A DNA stretch of 64,000 nt from NCBI GenBank assembly GCA_035048485.1, contig CM068587.1, positions 49,436,496-49,500,495 of the forward strand, read 5' to 3'. The translations under genes and the position numbers were made by a program. The first letter of the stretch is position 1; each line of letters starts with the position of its first letter. Below, in pieces: positions 37,860 through 48,689 of the stretch. This DNA is from Pteria penguin. Its lineage: Eukaryota > Mollusca > Bivalvia > Pterioida > Pteriidae. The notes under the pieces are model-generated. The model saw only the letters and a program-made list of their open reading frames with translations, was not told the DNA's origin and did no database searches.

Positions 37860-39293
37860 CATCAGGTTATTGTGGACAATGCGGTCAATAAAGTGTTTAA
37901 ATTGTCGCTGATATGCTGTCCGCTTTTATGTACATTTAACAGTAGGAATCATTGGATAACTGGGCTTGTCATAAATAGAAACACCATCTTGATTTGACCG
38001 CAGATTTCCCTCCTTTTTCCCCAGTAACTATTGCAATTATCAATGTACTGTCATAAGAGATGTGTGAACGGACGCAGGTTCGTTAAACAAATCGACTTTC
38101 AGAAGACGTCATAAATGTTTACGTGTAGACTGACTGATGCTTCCGATAGCGCGTTACTGATTGGTGCACTGTGATCGGACAGAGATGCAGAGGCAATCAA
38201 TCATTAACTTAGCCCTGTCTCTCAATATGCTTTACATTCCATCCAACACAATGACGATGGTGAGTGCTCTTCCATGTCATAATTCTAGTGTGAAAAAAGC
38301 AGGGTCACTGAGGACACTTTGATGGAATATTGCAAAAGAAAACATATAACAACCCTCCCCCAATAAATAAACAGAGCAAAAAAATAATAATAATAATAAA
38401 CAGAGCTAAAAAAAACCCTTCAAAACAACAAATGAAAATTAGGTATTGATGCGCCACGATTGCCCCCGCCGGCATTGAAGTTTCAATCCAGGGGCCATAA
38501 CTCCTGTAAAAAAGTTTGAACATGATTCCTCTTACAATATGCACATCTGCATGTTGTGATCTTTATTTATACACAGTTTCATTAAAATCATCACAAGGGT
38601 TAAGGAGAAGTTGTGAAGATCTTGTGAATTTACTATAAATGCATAAAAATAAGACAAGGGGCCAGGTGGTAAAACTTTTTGGACAGCATTAGTTCAGTGC
38701 CACTGAGTCATATTATAGTTTTGATAATATGTGAAAAGGGTGTAACTGTTTGATAAGTTTTGCTGAAGAAAAATGGTCTTTTGTTTTTGTTTAATTTCCA
38801 GTCACATTTATAAAATGTCAATTTACTGCATTCTCTGGATCATTTCCTCTATATTAATACATGGAGGGTTCTTTTGATTTTTTTTCCAGATCGGTAGTTT
38901 TGAATCGTCATTTCAGAATTGAAAAAAACGTATTAAAACAAAACAAACACCCCCCTACAAATAAATCAAATCCACCAGGCGTAGCCTTACTATGCATATG
39001 TACAAGTAAAGTTCGTAATGAGTTCTTTTATTATTTATCCATCATTTCCGGATGCCACACAAAGTGTTTTAGAGGTTGGGAATTCTCTCCCATGCCGTGA
39101 TGTGGCTTAAAAGATGTAGAACTATACATAAATTTCGAGTAAAATAAAACATTCTTTAAAAAAAGCATCTTAATTTTCAACAGAGTTGTCACAAGGTTCA
39201 ATACATTTAATATAGATTAAGTGAGAAGAAAACACATGTAGTATCTTTTTTCTCCTTTATGAAGCTACTTCAGAGAAATTCGATATAAAGTAG

Positions 39294-39327
<34 letters not shown>

Positions 39328-39690
39328 CTCTTAATGACAGAATACATTCGTCTTAGTTTACAGTCGTCAGCAGTGTTACTGAACAGTTCTCAACACATTT
39401 TCTCGAGATAAGGGACCAAGGCAAAAATACTGGTAAAAGTCTGATAAACCCCCAGCCAAATTACAATGAAAACAACCCTTGTCCGATTTCCTCAGTCATC
39501 TTTTGTTATAACCCAATGTTCTTTATGCTCTCGGACTTAAAACCTGGTGAAATTTTCCAATATCAGATAGATGATTTATTAAACTTCAACGCAGATTACT
39601 AGTTATATATATGCAATTTAATTCCAAAAAAACATACGCGCAATTATATGTTCTGTTTAATTTTGTACAGAAATAGCAAATCTCGACGTA
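37860..39690. other. Unique AT-rich sequence
   Basis: Holds the candidate exon at 38213 and an (AG)n at 39297-39324. A weak family-B-like block lies at 39060-39110. Nothing else is supportable. Confidence 0.4.
38213..38259 (+). CDS. Candidate 47-nt coding exon
   Basis: An acceptor-like TTAACTTAG is followed by 47 nt and a consensus GTGAGT donor. One frame (entering phase 2, leaving phase 1) is open and reads PVSQYALHSIQHNDD, and its exit phase fits the exon at 43644. The pyrimidine tract is weak, although ATTAAC could serve as a branch point. It is the nearest phase-compatible candidate upstream of the confirmed exons. Confidence 0.2.
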
Positions 39691-39694
39691 TCAC

Positions 39695-39906
39695 TCATTC
39701 TTTACAGAAGCCCCTCCGCGTTAGATTATCCTGTTGATACAAGCGTATCTGATACTCATCTGGCATCCTTGAGACCAGTTGAACTTTTGTACGTCTCATG
39801 TTTGTCTTCTCTTCTTTTCGTCGTGCCTTCTTGGCATAATCGTTAGTCGTAGGTAGGTTTCCTTTGTCAGTATATTTTATAATTATTTCGGAGACTTCAA
39901 GGATTT
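39695..39906 (-). CDS. Likely terminal exon of a minus-strand gene
   Basis: On the - strand a textbook pyrimidine tract ends in CACATTTTCAG, after which the frame is open for 69 codons and ends in TGA (39695-39697). The incoming intron is phase 1 (two bases complete a codon). The peptide starts ILEVSEIIIKYTDKGN, is rich in K/R in the middle (AKKARRKEEKTNMRRTK) and ends MPDEYQIRLYQQDNLTRRGF-CKE. Residue use looks coding rather than random. A GTAAAG inside the last codons could act as a donor, so the exon may be internal. No phase-matching upstream exon was found between here and 43 kb. The SINE at 40087-40259 would lie in its upstream intron. The family is not recognised. Confidence 0.5.
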
Positions 39907-40086
39907 CTGAAAATGTGAAAATAGAAAAAAGATAAGTGACAAAGATGGTCATTGGAGAACATGGTTTATATATAGAACAGATTTATATATAAGCAAAAAT
40001 AAAATTGTGTGATGGCGCTTGCTATTAAGAAAACTGTCGGATCAGCCGAAGGATTTTGTAGATTACGAATCACCCTAATGATATAT

Positions 40087-40259
40087 TTTGGTTGGTTGAT
40101 TGGTGTTTTACGTCGCTTTCAACAATTTTTCAGTTATATCGCGACATGGAAGCAGGAGGTAACCAACCTCTTAAACATAGTGGCGCAACCCGGGAATCGA
40201 AACCGGATTGTCGGCGCCGTAAGCCAAGCGCTTAACCACTACACCAAGCCTTCCCTCTT
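40087..40259 (-). mobile_element. Full-length SINE, family B
   Basis: (TTGG) start, B-box complement GGGAATCGAAACCGG and head complement. Flanked by TAATGATATAT at 40076-40086 and 40260-40270. It lies upstream of the - strand terminal exon. Confidence 0.9.
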
Positions 40260-41191
40260 TAATGATATATAAACGCATAGGGATGACATTGTAATAAATA
40301 ATTGTCAGAACTTGTTTTTAATGTAAAGATACATGTGATGTGTATTTCACAAAAAGAAACAAATTAAATTAATAGAAATGAGTTGAACTGAACGTCTTTG
40401 TGATCGCTCAAAGAATGGAAACAATTGCTTCTTCTTGAGGATACAGCAGATAAAATATATCTGTGACATTAGATTGCGAAAAATGTACATACATACTTTC
40501 TGTTTAAATTGACATTCATTACAATGTCCTTGATGTTCAGACACAGAGGGAAGAAAGGTAACAAACTCTTAACTCCCTAGAGCCACTGCGTATTATTTCT
40601 ATTCTACCTATGCAATAGATAATTTTCTTATGGCCAATCTTTAATTGGAGTTACTTCACTCTTCTGTCATCTTGGGGATATATGAGTGAATATTTGTAAA
40701 TATATCAACCAAATTATGTAAGAGATTTTTTCCAAACTTGGGTGCTATCCAAACATTTTGCAATTCTTTGTACTTTTTGAACCATTGAAGAATGTAAAAT
40801 TGATTTCAAAGAAGTGTAAATAAAGGCAACTTTCTCAGAATTATGAAATAAAATCGGTATGAAAACGAAAGAAACACTACAGTTTCACCTCCAAGATGGC
40901 GGACAAGGGAAATTACTTCAATTACATTTTAGCTATAAGAAAACTATCTATATAAAAGTTCAATGTTGCAGATCATTTGTATGATTAATTTCTTGTGTTC
41001 ATCTGATTAATTCAATGAAGAAACGTTCAATGAATGTAGAATTAACAAAAAAGAAAAATTAAAGTTAAAATTAAGCCACCAATACCATTATAATTCACTA
41101 GAAGAAGGTCAGGAGACCGAAATATTGTGAATACTGAGTTAATTGATCTTTGTTTTATGACACTTCCCTTCGGAGGACTATTAAGATGTTT

Positions 41192-41515
41192 GATTAAAGT
41201 TTGAGTCACCAAACTTTATTTATATATAACAGCCAGAGGGATAATGAGAAATAAGTCAAATTGTAAACAAATGTTATATTAAGAACAACAATGTGACCAA
41301 AAAAATTAAAGTTTGAGTCACCAAACTTTAAAAATAACGGGCAGAGGAATAATGAGAAATAAGTCAAATTGTAAACAAATGTTATATTTATAACAAGAAT
41401 GTGACAAAAAAATTAGTTTGAGTCACCAAACTTTATTTATAAATAACAGCCAGAGGAATAATGAGAAATAAGTCAAATTGTAAACAAATGTTATATTTAG
41501 AACAAGAATGTGACC
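41192..41515. repeat. Three tandem units of 107-113 bp with a stem-loop
   Basis: Units start at 41192, 41305 and 41412. The first two contain AAAGTTTGAGTCACCAAACTTT, a perfect 8-bp stem with a 6-base loop. The third has lost part of the stem (ATTAGTTTG). The second half, GAATAATGAGAAATAAGTCA, is almost identical in all three. Confidence 0.88.
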
Positions 41516-42112
41516 CTGACCACGTGCTAAATATACCTGCAGATACAATCAACCCCTAGGACAATCAATCACGAAATCACAATCAGATGTAAGATAAATT
41601 ATACATTCTATTCACTTCATTTTACGTCGACCAAAATCTAAGATATCCATGCTTAATCCAAATAATGCTTTCAGAATTAAATTACCGTGTTATGAGGAAT
41701 CGCATAATCGTAATTATTTTTATTCGTATTTCGCACATTGAAATTTAAGATAAAGAGAACTTTATATTCTTTGAATGATTTACGGAGAGAAAATTATATA
41801 TAGCGCAACCTCGCCTATCTAACGCGATCATTCACTAGATTCAAAGGCACCACCCCTCCTCCGTTTAATAAGCAGCTTTGAGTAACATTTCTTACAGAAG
41901 CAATCTGTCTTTGTTTCCTTGTGTGTCATAAATCCGTTGTGATTAAGTTTTTATTCTGTTATGTGTGTGTACAAGTCTACCTGTGTCAATAGGATTTATT
42001 TGGACTGCCTTGCTTCGCCTCTATTAACTGTGGGTCTTAAAGTCATCTCCAGTGGTTGCATTTGCGTCACGACAGGCCAGGTTAGTTTCATTTTCTGCTC
42101 CGCCGCGCTTGG

Positions 42113-42248
42113 TATAAAATGACCTATTTGATCACCAGTATTCCACGAGACCTACGAAACGCCGCCTCTCTAGTAATATGATTACTACGCTGTAGTCGTA
42201 TTTTACTAGTACACGTTCTAGTTGTCGTTCCAAGCATCAGCGAGTACA
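42113..42248 (+). promoter_or_regulatory. Candidate TATA promoter and non-coding first exon
   Basis: TATAAAA at 42113-42119 follows a short CpG-rich patch (CTCCGCCGCGC). About 130 bases on there is a donor-like ACA|GTAAGG at 42248/42249. The intervening segment has only a six-codon upstream frame, so it could be a 5' UTR exon. It lies 1.4 kb before the exon at 43644. With this promoter the in-frame ATG at 43670 could be the start. Support is positional only. Confidence 0.25.
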
Positions 42249-42843
42249 GTAAGGACATTTCTTTAAATTATTATGGATTTTTTTTTTCATCGTCTGCTCA
42301 TTATTTAGAAGAACATAAGGAGTATATCGTCCGATTCCTTCTCTCCTTTCTAACTACATCGTTTCAGATTCGTTGATCTATGAAACTTGAGGAAATGGCA
42401 TTCTTTGGGATTTGGCTATTACGTTTTATGGATTTTCTGTTTCTACAAGAAATTGCTTGGTTACCTAATTAGTCCTGGCAAATTCTTGAGGAATTACACT
42501 AATATTGCCGCTCGTTTATTATGCCGAGATTTGACAACCACAGTTCTATGTATATATGTTAAGTCAAGTATTTTATTAACACGGATTTACGGATGTTCCC
42601 GCGGATCCTTCGTTTTCTTCCAATACAGTGCAAGGCTTGCTTGGCATTGAGTGCATGTGCGTAATCATAGTGAAACTTTGACCAGCAGCGTTATTGTTAA
42701 TACCGCTTCAAGGACGTAAACTATCACGGTAACATCCTGGTAGAGAGGGGGGCATTGAAAATCAGAAAATATTTCCTCTTTGCATGGATGATATTTTTTT
42801 CCACTCTGACCTCGAATTCTTTATTCTTAATTCATGTATGCGA

Positions 42844-42932
42844 TAGTTTACATTTAAAAGAACTGAAGAATGAAAATATTTTCTCTTTACATTTAAAGGA
42901 ACTGAAGAATGAAAATATTTTTCTCTTTGTAC
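42844..42932. repeat. 45-bp tandem duplication
   Basis: TTTACATTTAAARGAACTGA followed by AGAATGAAAATATTTTCTC occurs twice in a row, with a weaker relic upstream near 42755. Confidence 0.8.
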
Positions 42933-43643
42933 GAATTAGCTGTTTTGCTTTGTTTTCTTTTTTTTCCCACACTTATTAATTTATGCATACTAAAGTTAAC
43001 GTGTAAGGGCCTTTGAGATTGGAAATATTTCTCCTTTATATGGATATGTATTGCTATTATTTTCTTTCGTTCGCACTATTTAATCTATGTATTCAAAGGT
43101 TTGAAGTATTACACTCTGTTATTGAAAATAGCAACGCCCATTTTTGAAAATTTTCTGTTTTTCAATCGGATATGTATAAAAAAAAAGTTGTCAACGTTTG
43201 TAAACATTCAAGGGCTATGTCGGACAAGATACAAGATACCTTATTGACGATTTTGCTCATACATTTGTGTGGTATTGAGATATAAAGGGACATGATGCCT
43301 CACGTGATCGGCAGCTAATAACACTTTGAAAGTGCCTTCTGTGTATTAGCTCCCATTATGTGATAAACGCGGAAACACGGTGATATATAAAACGTAGGTA
43401 GACTTTACTTAGATCTTATGTAAAATGTTTACCTATATCCGAGCATTTTAATATGATTTGTTGGGTTCGTCTGATTGCCACCTTTCAATGCAGCTCATTG
43501 AAGATTGTAGAGCACAAACAGGTGTCATGCATGTGTACGTGTATCGCCATTAATTAAAACGTGCATGCGCTATTAAATGAATTCGTGCGGTGCTACGCTG
43601 GTTATAACGGCTGATGACGTGTATCTCTTTTGTTTTTTTACAG

Positions 43644-43922
43644 AGGGAAATCGTCAAGTTCAGATATCGATGAAAGTTGACACAGGGGCAGAACCATCAA
43701 CAACCCAGACTACGTCAACTAACCCACGTGACGAATCCGACAAAGCAGACGACAAACCAGACATTTCCGCTGACCGCCCGGCTGATGACAAAATGATGAA
43801 CTCTAAAGTCAAAGACGAACAGAATAAGGAAAATGAGAGTATAGCATTCCAAGTTGCAGACGAACATGGAAAACCTGCGGAAGTGGAAATTGACATCCAC
43901 GACGAAGATGACACAGGCGATC
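43644..43922 (+). CDS. Internal coding exon of an unrecognised acidic protein
   Basis: A pyrimidine-rich tract ending in CAG precedes the exon and the donor is GTAAGT. The exon is 279 nt and symmetric (phase 1 at both ends). The open frame gives about 92 residues rich in D, E, K, S and T, for example DTGAEPSTTQTTSTNP near the start and AEVEIDIHDEDDTGD at the end. This looks intrinsically disordered, with no membrane segment or cysteine pair. An in-frame ATG at 43670 could start a 155-residue protein if the upstream exon is non-coding, but its context (T at -3) is weak. The acidic tail continues in phase into the exon at 51678. I do not recognise the family. The composition suggests a regulatory tail or linker, which is inference. 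The reverse-strand frame here is a shadow. Confidence 0.78.
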
Positions 43923-44015
43923 GTAAGTACTGTCACATGACTCGAAATTCTCAATTTATATGAAAAATAACGATCCAGCGCTCTTTTTCCCCTAGTAGTC
44001 ATATACTGTCGATTT

Positions 44016-44016
<1 letters not shown>

Positions 44017-44096
<80 letters not shown>
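44017..44096. repeat. (CT)n(AT)n compound microsatellite
   Basis: About 40 bp of CT then about 38 bp of AT, starting 95 bp after the donor of the exon at 43644. Confidence 0.95.
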
Positions 44097-44099
<3 letters not shown>

Positions 44100-45040
44100 T
44101 TATTAATATATGGAATTCGGATGAATTTTCACTGCATGAATCTGCGACTGCAAAAGGTTCCAAAGGATTTGTAATGTATTCAAAAAGTTTTGATTTATTG
44201 CTTCTGGGAGGAGTTTTCATTTGTCTCACTATTTAGGAACGGTTTTATTGAGGATATAGGATTGTTGAGTAAATATAGCCTTTCATTTTATAGACATATG
44301 ACCCTGTCGCGCGATTTTGTAGATGCATTACGTAAGGAGAGTCGTTTTGGAGTGATAAGACAACAGAGAAAGTCTTAGTGCTTGATTTATTGCAGACCTA
44401 TGCTTCCGGGTAGTCTTTGTACTGAGTTTATACCAAGACCTGAAAGGAATGGGGTACAATGTATGTCATGGATAGACTGTTCATGTCGAGACAAAACTCT
44501 TGTATTACAGTATTCACGTCTTTGTTGACTGTCGTGTTAAACATAAGGTTGTCATGCCTTACAACATATAAAACATATGTACATACATTTGTCTAGGATT
44601 GTCTGAATGTATAAATATATTTGGGGGTCTCCGGTTTCCTCCACTTATTGATTGAGGGTTAAACAATGAACAAAATTACCTAGATAAAGATGATAATGAA
44701 ATACGAGAAATGACTTTCCGTCCCAGAAAATTGTTATTTACAGTAATGTTTCTCTGAATAAAAATTGCAATTCGGTTCATCGCTCGAGGGAATGATACCT
44801 CTCACAGCAACTCGATTTTTTCCCGGCAGGAAAGTGGTTAAACCAGTAAGACTTGTTCGTACGGGATAATCAACCACACATTTGACGTCACCGACTCGTA
44901 ATGGACATAGTTATATATGTCATTTAGCGCTTCTTTAGAATTTAATTTACATGGAATTACCTTGGCTCCTTTTAATACAGAGAGAGGAATATTCAGTAAA
45001 TATATATTACACTAAACATGAAAGCGAAATGTTCATTTTA
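44100..45040. other. Intronic unique sequence
   Basis: No feature found. Confidence 0.4.
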
Positions 45041-45044
45041 CGGT

Positions 45045-45312
45045 GCAGTTGCTTAGTGGGTAAGGCGGTCGACATAAGATTGAAAGGTCCTGGGTTCGAT
45101 TTGTCAGTGGTCTGTCTTTGAACTAGACAGTAATGTTTAAGATCTCACAATACGGAAGGCCTTGGCATATAAAAAAATCCGTCATTGCTTTTGTCTGTCT
45201 GTCTTTGAACGAGACAGTAATGCCCGAGGTTTCACGATACGGAAGGCGTTGGCATGTAAAAAAAATCTCTCATTGCTTCGGGTATGCCGTTGAAGTCTGT
45301 CATGTTCTAGTT
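45045..45312 (+). mobile_element. SINE, family A, with internal duplication
   Basis: Head TTGCTTAGTGGGTAAGGCGG and B-box CTGGGTTCGATTTG. The central block GTCTGTCTTTGAACNAGACA followed by GGAAGGC..TGGCAT is present twice (45110-45185 and 45203-45262). Confidence 0.6.
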
Positions 45313-45319
45313 TTTTAAT

Positions 45320-46940
45320 TAACGGGGGTGGGGGGTGGGGGTTGTATTTAACACCCCCCCCCCCCAAGTAAGTAAATTCAAAAATTAGAACATGAGTCAA
45401 TGAATATCTTTTTTATCCTTCGATATTTGCCCTTTTATTATAAAGAAACTACGTGTAGCTTGTTATATCTAGATGTAGTCATTTCATCGGTATGTGGTAC
45501 AGTTTTACCACGAGCTAAGGTCGTCTAGGAAGGTCATCCAATCACTCAGAAACCGCGACAAATGTGACACGAGGGACATGTAACGCTTTTGTCCAATTAC
45601 GTCCCCTATATCCTATGTCTGGGTCTACATAGGACTATCACTTGAATAATGACTGATGCACTCTGTCACGTGAATTGTCGACACGCAGTTGTCATAGTGG
45701 TCCTTTGTCACCTTGTCGCACAATAAGAAAATTAATTTAGGTATTTTGTCTGATTTACTAGATGTATTGAAAGCAAAAGTTCACTAACCTCTTTAGCTTA
45801 CGTCTTATTAATTTTGATCTATTAAGATTTGATTTACATTTGATACATATACAATTGAATGTATATGTATATACTCTAATATTCATCTAGTCTCACACCT
45901 CGTGAAATATTTTTTAATCAGGCTTTCTATATTGAATAAGCTGTAATTGATTACTTTGAAGCATATCGCATTTTCAAACGCGATTAGAATAATCTGCTAG
46001 AAAAGTTACAAAGGATTGTCGACTTGCATCTGACTTTGAAACACAATGAGGGTGTAGATAACATAGCAAGTTATTTATTTATTTTCTATCTTTCGGATTT
46101 TTTTTTTGGGGGGTGGGTTTATTTTATTCGTCGATAATGCTATTATTATAAACTTAATAGGATAAAGGTGTTAATAAAGTGGCGCAAAATTGCGTCATTA
46201 AAAAAAATTGACATACTTCACACTGCATGCTATATTCAGAAATCGTTTAAATTCCGTTGCAACTCTATTGTTCGTATAATATTATAAATCATGTGGTAAT
46301 TTCGCCGTTTAAACCCAACACTTCGTATTTATTCTGTTCTCAGTTTTTATGTATATATTATTACGAACGTAATCCCATAATTAAGTCCCATTCACTGTAT
46401 CATATAGTAACGAAAGAAAAATGTAGGAAGCATAATATACCATAAGTAACATAGGTACTTATTTTCGGAGTTACGAAGTACTAATATATCTGGATATTGA
46501 ATTTATTTATTTTATTTAAGCAAATCGTGCATATAAAGTTATTTTGATATACAATAATTAAAATACTAATTAAAGCAGATAAAGTTGAGTTGTTAAATAT
46601 ATATTTTTACATGTGAATCTGTAAACTGAAACATGCATTTACTTCTCTTTGATTATCATAGTTATTAGTCAGTGTATAAGATTCTCCTTAGTGTGTTATA
46701 CGGATAATACTATAAAGTGCTTCTTTACCTTGAGGATGATAACGAACCCTTCTTAACTTAAGTAAAATTAAATCTCCTTTCAGGTGGCTTATAATTCTCA
46801 AAGCGATTAATGGATTATGCATAATCTGTTTTATGATTATCGATGAGCCCCTGGTGCGTGAGGGTACATGTGTCCTTACAAATAAATGTAAAATAGTATA
46901 CAAGGTGATACGATGAAATTCGTATAGCAGTACCGGCATC
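45320..46940. other. Intronic AT-rich sequence
   Basis: G and C runs at 45326-45365. Otherwise unique. Confidence 0.4.
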
Positions 46941-46956
46941 TCTGATGGCTGACTGA

Positions 46957-47236
46957 AGCCGGCGTGGCCTAGTGGTATCGCGCTGGACTCCAAATCGGGA
47001 GGCCGGGGTTCGATTCCCGCTCTGGTCATGCCGGTGTCCTGTCTTTCGGATGAGACAGTAAAAACCGAGGCCCCGTGTCGTGGTATGCATGGCACGTTAA
47101 AGATCCCTCACTGCTTCGGGTGGGTCCGTTGCAAAGGTCAAAATTTGTACGCCCCGCATCAGGCAGATGCCGTCACCATGTACGTGAAATATTCGTGGTA
47201 TGACATTAAACAAAAATTAATTAATCAATCAATCAA
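46957..47236 (+). mobile_element. Young full-length SINE, family A
   Basis: Head GCCGGCGTGGCCTAGTGG, B-box GGGGTTCGATTCCC, intact central block and an (AATC)n tail. Perfect 16-bp target duplication TCTGATGGCTGACTGA at 46941-46956 and 47237-47252. It is the best-preserved copy and a useful 280-bp reference. Confidence 0.95.
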
Positions 47237-47331
47237 TCTGATGGCTGACTGAGCTAAAGCTTCCTGTTGAAATCACGGTAGCCCACTGAGAGATTTAGAC
47301 CAAGTGTAAGAAATACACCTTTTTTTTTGGC

Positions 47332-47796
47332 TCAAAATTTATCATACTGTAACATATCTCCACAATCATTCCTCTCCCGTTTGAGCCAAAAAACTATCAT
47401 AATGTGTTCATTCGCCACCTTTAAAACGAAATGTATTAGTTTTTTCTGCGGAAGCCTTTTATGTTCCACTCCTAAGCGGCACCTCCCCCCTCCCATTTTT
47501 TTTTCTAAAATCCAGGCCACCTGCATTGAATTTGAGTTAGATTCCAAGTCGCGACATGTGGGAATTTCTTTTAGGATGTCTGCCGAAAACTCTTGGTATT
47601 TCTCTGTGCTCCATGGACACCTCCAACAATGTATATATGGGTAAAAGAAGTCCGTTATGCCTATAAGCAACATCCTCACAAATAAAACAAGAAAAAGGTC
47701 GAGTACCTCATTCACCGAGCTACACTTGCTTTTTTCTTCGATTTCATCTAAATGACATACAATGTGTGTATATATAGAGTTTATTTCTTTCTCCAT
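47332..47796 (-). CDS. Minus-strand 154-codon ORF, unrecognised
   Basis: ATG at 47796 in strong context (G at -3, G at +4) opens 154 codons starting MEKEINSIYTHIVCHLDEIE. A hydrophobic run, LDLFLVLFVRMLLIGITDFF at about residues 31-50, could be a membrane segment. It is followed by HCWRCPW, a Cys/Trp-rich stretch. A TATA box lies 60-70 bases upstream (47857-47866). The stop is followed after three bases by nine A residues on the coding strand, which could reflect a retrocopy end or a chance tract. It lies inside the 43922-51678 intron of the + strand gene, just beyond a young SINE. No splice donor in it is convincing. The function is unknown, and a fortuitous ORF remains possible. Confidence 0.33.
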   Translation of the reverse strand: MEKEINSIYTHIVCHLDEIEEKSKCSSVNEVLDLFLVLFVRMLLIGITDFFYPYIHCWRCPWSTEKYQEFSADILKEIPTCRDLESNSNSMQVAWILEKKMGGGRCRLGVEHKRLPQKKLIHFVLKVANEHIMIVFWLKRERNDCGDMLQYDKF

Positions 47797-47856
47797 CGCC
47801 AAAATAGCTAATTATCTGTATAAGTCCACCACTCCATAATGGACCTCTGCGATGGA

Positions 47857-47866
47857 CTTATATATA
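47857..47866 (-). promoter_or_regulatory. TATA box upstream of the minus-strand ORF
   Basis: TATATATAAG on the - strand ends about 60 bases before the ATG at 47796. The likely start region lies inside a hairpin formed by TAAGTCCA (47821-47828) and TGGACTTA (47853-47860). A nine-codon upstream frame (starting ATGGAG) precedes the main ATG. Confidence 0.3.
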
Positions 47867-48242
47867 GCATTTAGTGTCTCTACATGTAGCCATAAGAAGA
47901 CAATAAACAAACCCCTAAATCAATACGGTGAGTAGTGTTCAACGACGTCGTGGAAATTGTTCTACTACGGTATCACAAGATTACACGCGAACTGAGAATT
48001 TAAGCGAATTAAATTCCAGATAAGAATGCTGATTGATAGCCGGGTATTACTGATATCTCTCATAAACATTCGTGGCATTTATAATTTTCATCTGTTGGTC
48101 TCTAATGATAGCTGGGATACCTTAAATCAACTCCTCCAAAATGTTTTCTAAATATCCTCCCTTTACAACGAAGCTGTTACAGTCAATATGTGACCGAGTG
48201 AGCTAGAGTTCCTGCGAAAGGACTCACTGTAGCCTATGAAAC

Positions 48243-48285
48243 CCCCCCCACACACACACACACACCACCACCACCACAACTGCCA
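48243..48285. repeat. C run, (CA)n and (CCA)n tract
   Basis: Simple sequence. Confidence 0.9.
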
Positions 48286-48394
48286 CTACCACATTGTTAG
48301 TACCCCCAGGCGAGACAAGTATGGATATCTGCTAGTTTATCTGCCGAAGGTCGTCGATGTTCACCGAAACTCCGCGCTTTTTTTCCCCTTCTTT

Positions 48395-48676
48395 AAACAA
48401 GGGACAGGTTAGTCCAGTGGCATCGCACAAGTTTTCAATCAGACAACTCGAGTTCAGTCCAGTAGAAGGTTTGGATTTTCTGAAATGATTTATCATTTTC
48501 TGCCTCCCTTTTCTATCCGTCGGATGAGATAGTGACAAACGAGGCCCTGTGTTGCGGTGGGAGGGGCCCGTTGTGTGCGTTTTAGTTATGAAGCAGAGCG
48601 CCAGGCAGGTGCCGCCACTATATAACTGAAATAAGTTTTCAGAGACTGAGAGCGACATAGAAATAAAACAACATTT
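48395..48676 (+). mobile_element. Chimeric SINE: family-A centre with family-B 3' end
   Basis: Head GACAGGTTAGTCCAGTGGCA, central CCGTCGGATGAGATAGTGAC (family A), then GCCGCCACTATATAACTGAA and GAGAGCGACATAGAAATAAA (family-B 3' end). The two parts adjoin without an obvious second target duplication. Confidence 0.5.
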
Positions 48677-48689
48677 TTATTAAACACCG

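Noticed and set aside
40490..40545. Reverse-strand SEHQGHCNECQFKQK followed by a GTATGT donor, zinc-finger-like
   Set aside because: The donor phase does not match the acceptor at 39906 and there is no good acceptor upstream of it.
40896..40955. ATGGCGGACAAGG start with ideal context (MADKGNYFNYILAIRKLSI)
   Set aside because: Stops after 19 codons with no usable donor. AAGATGGCGG also fits a YY1-type binding motif, so the ATG context is not decisive.
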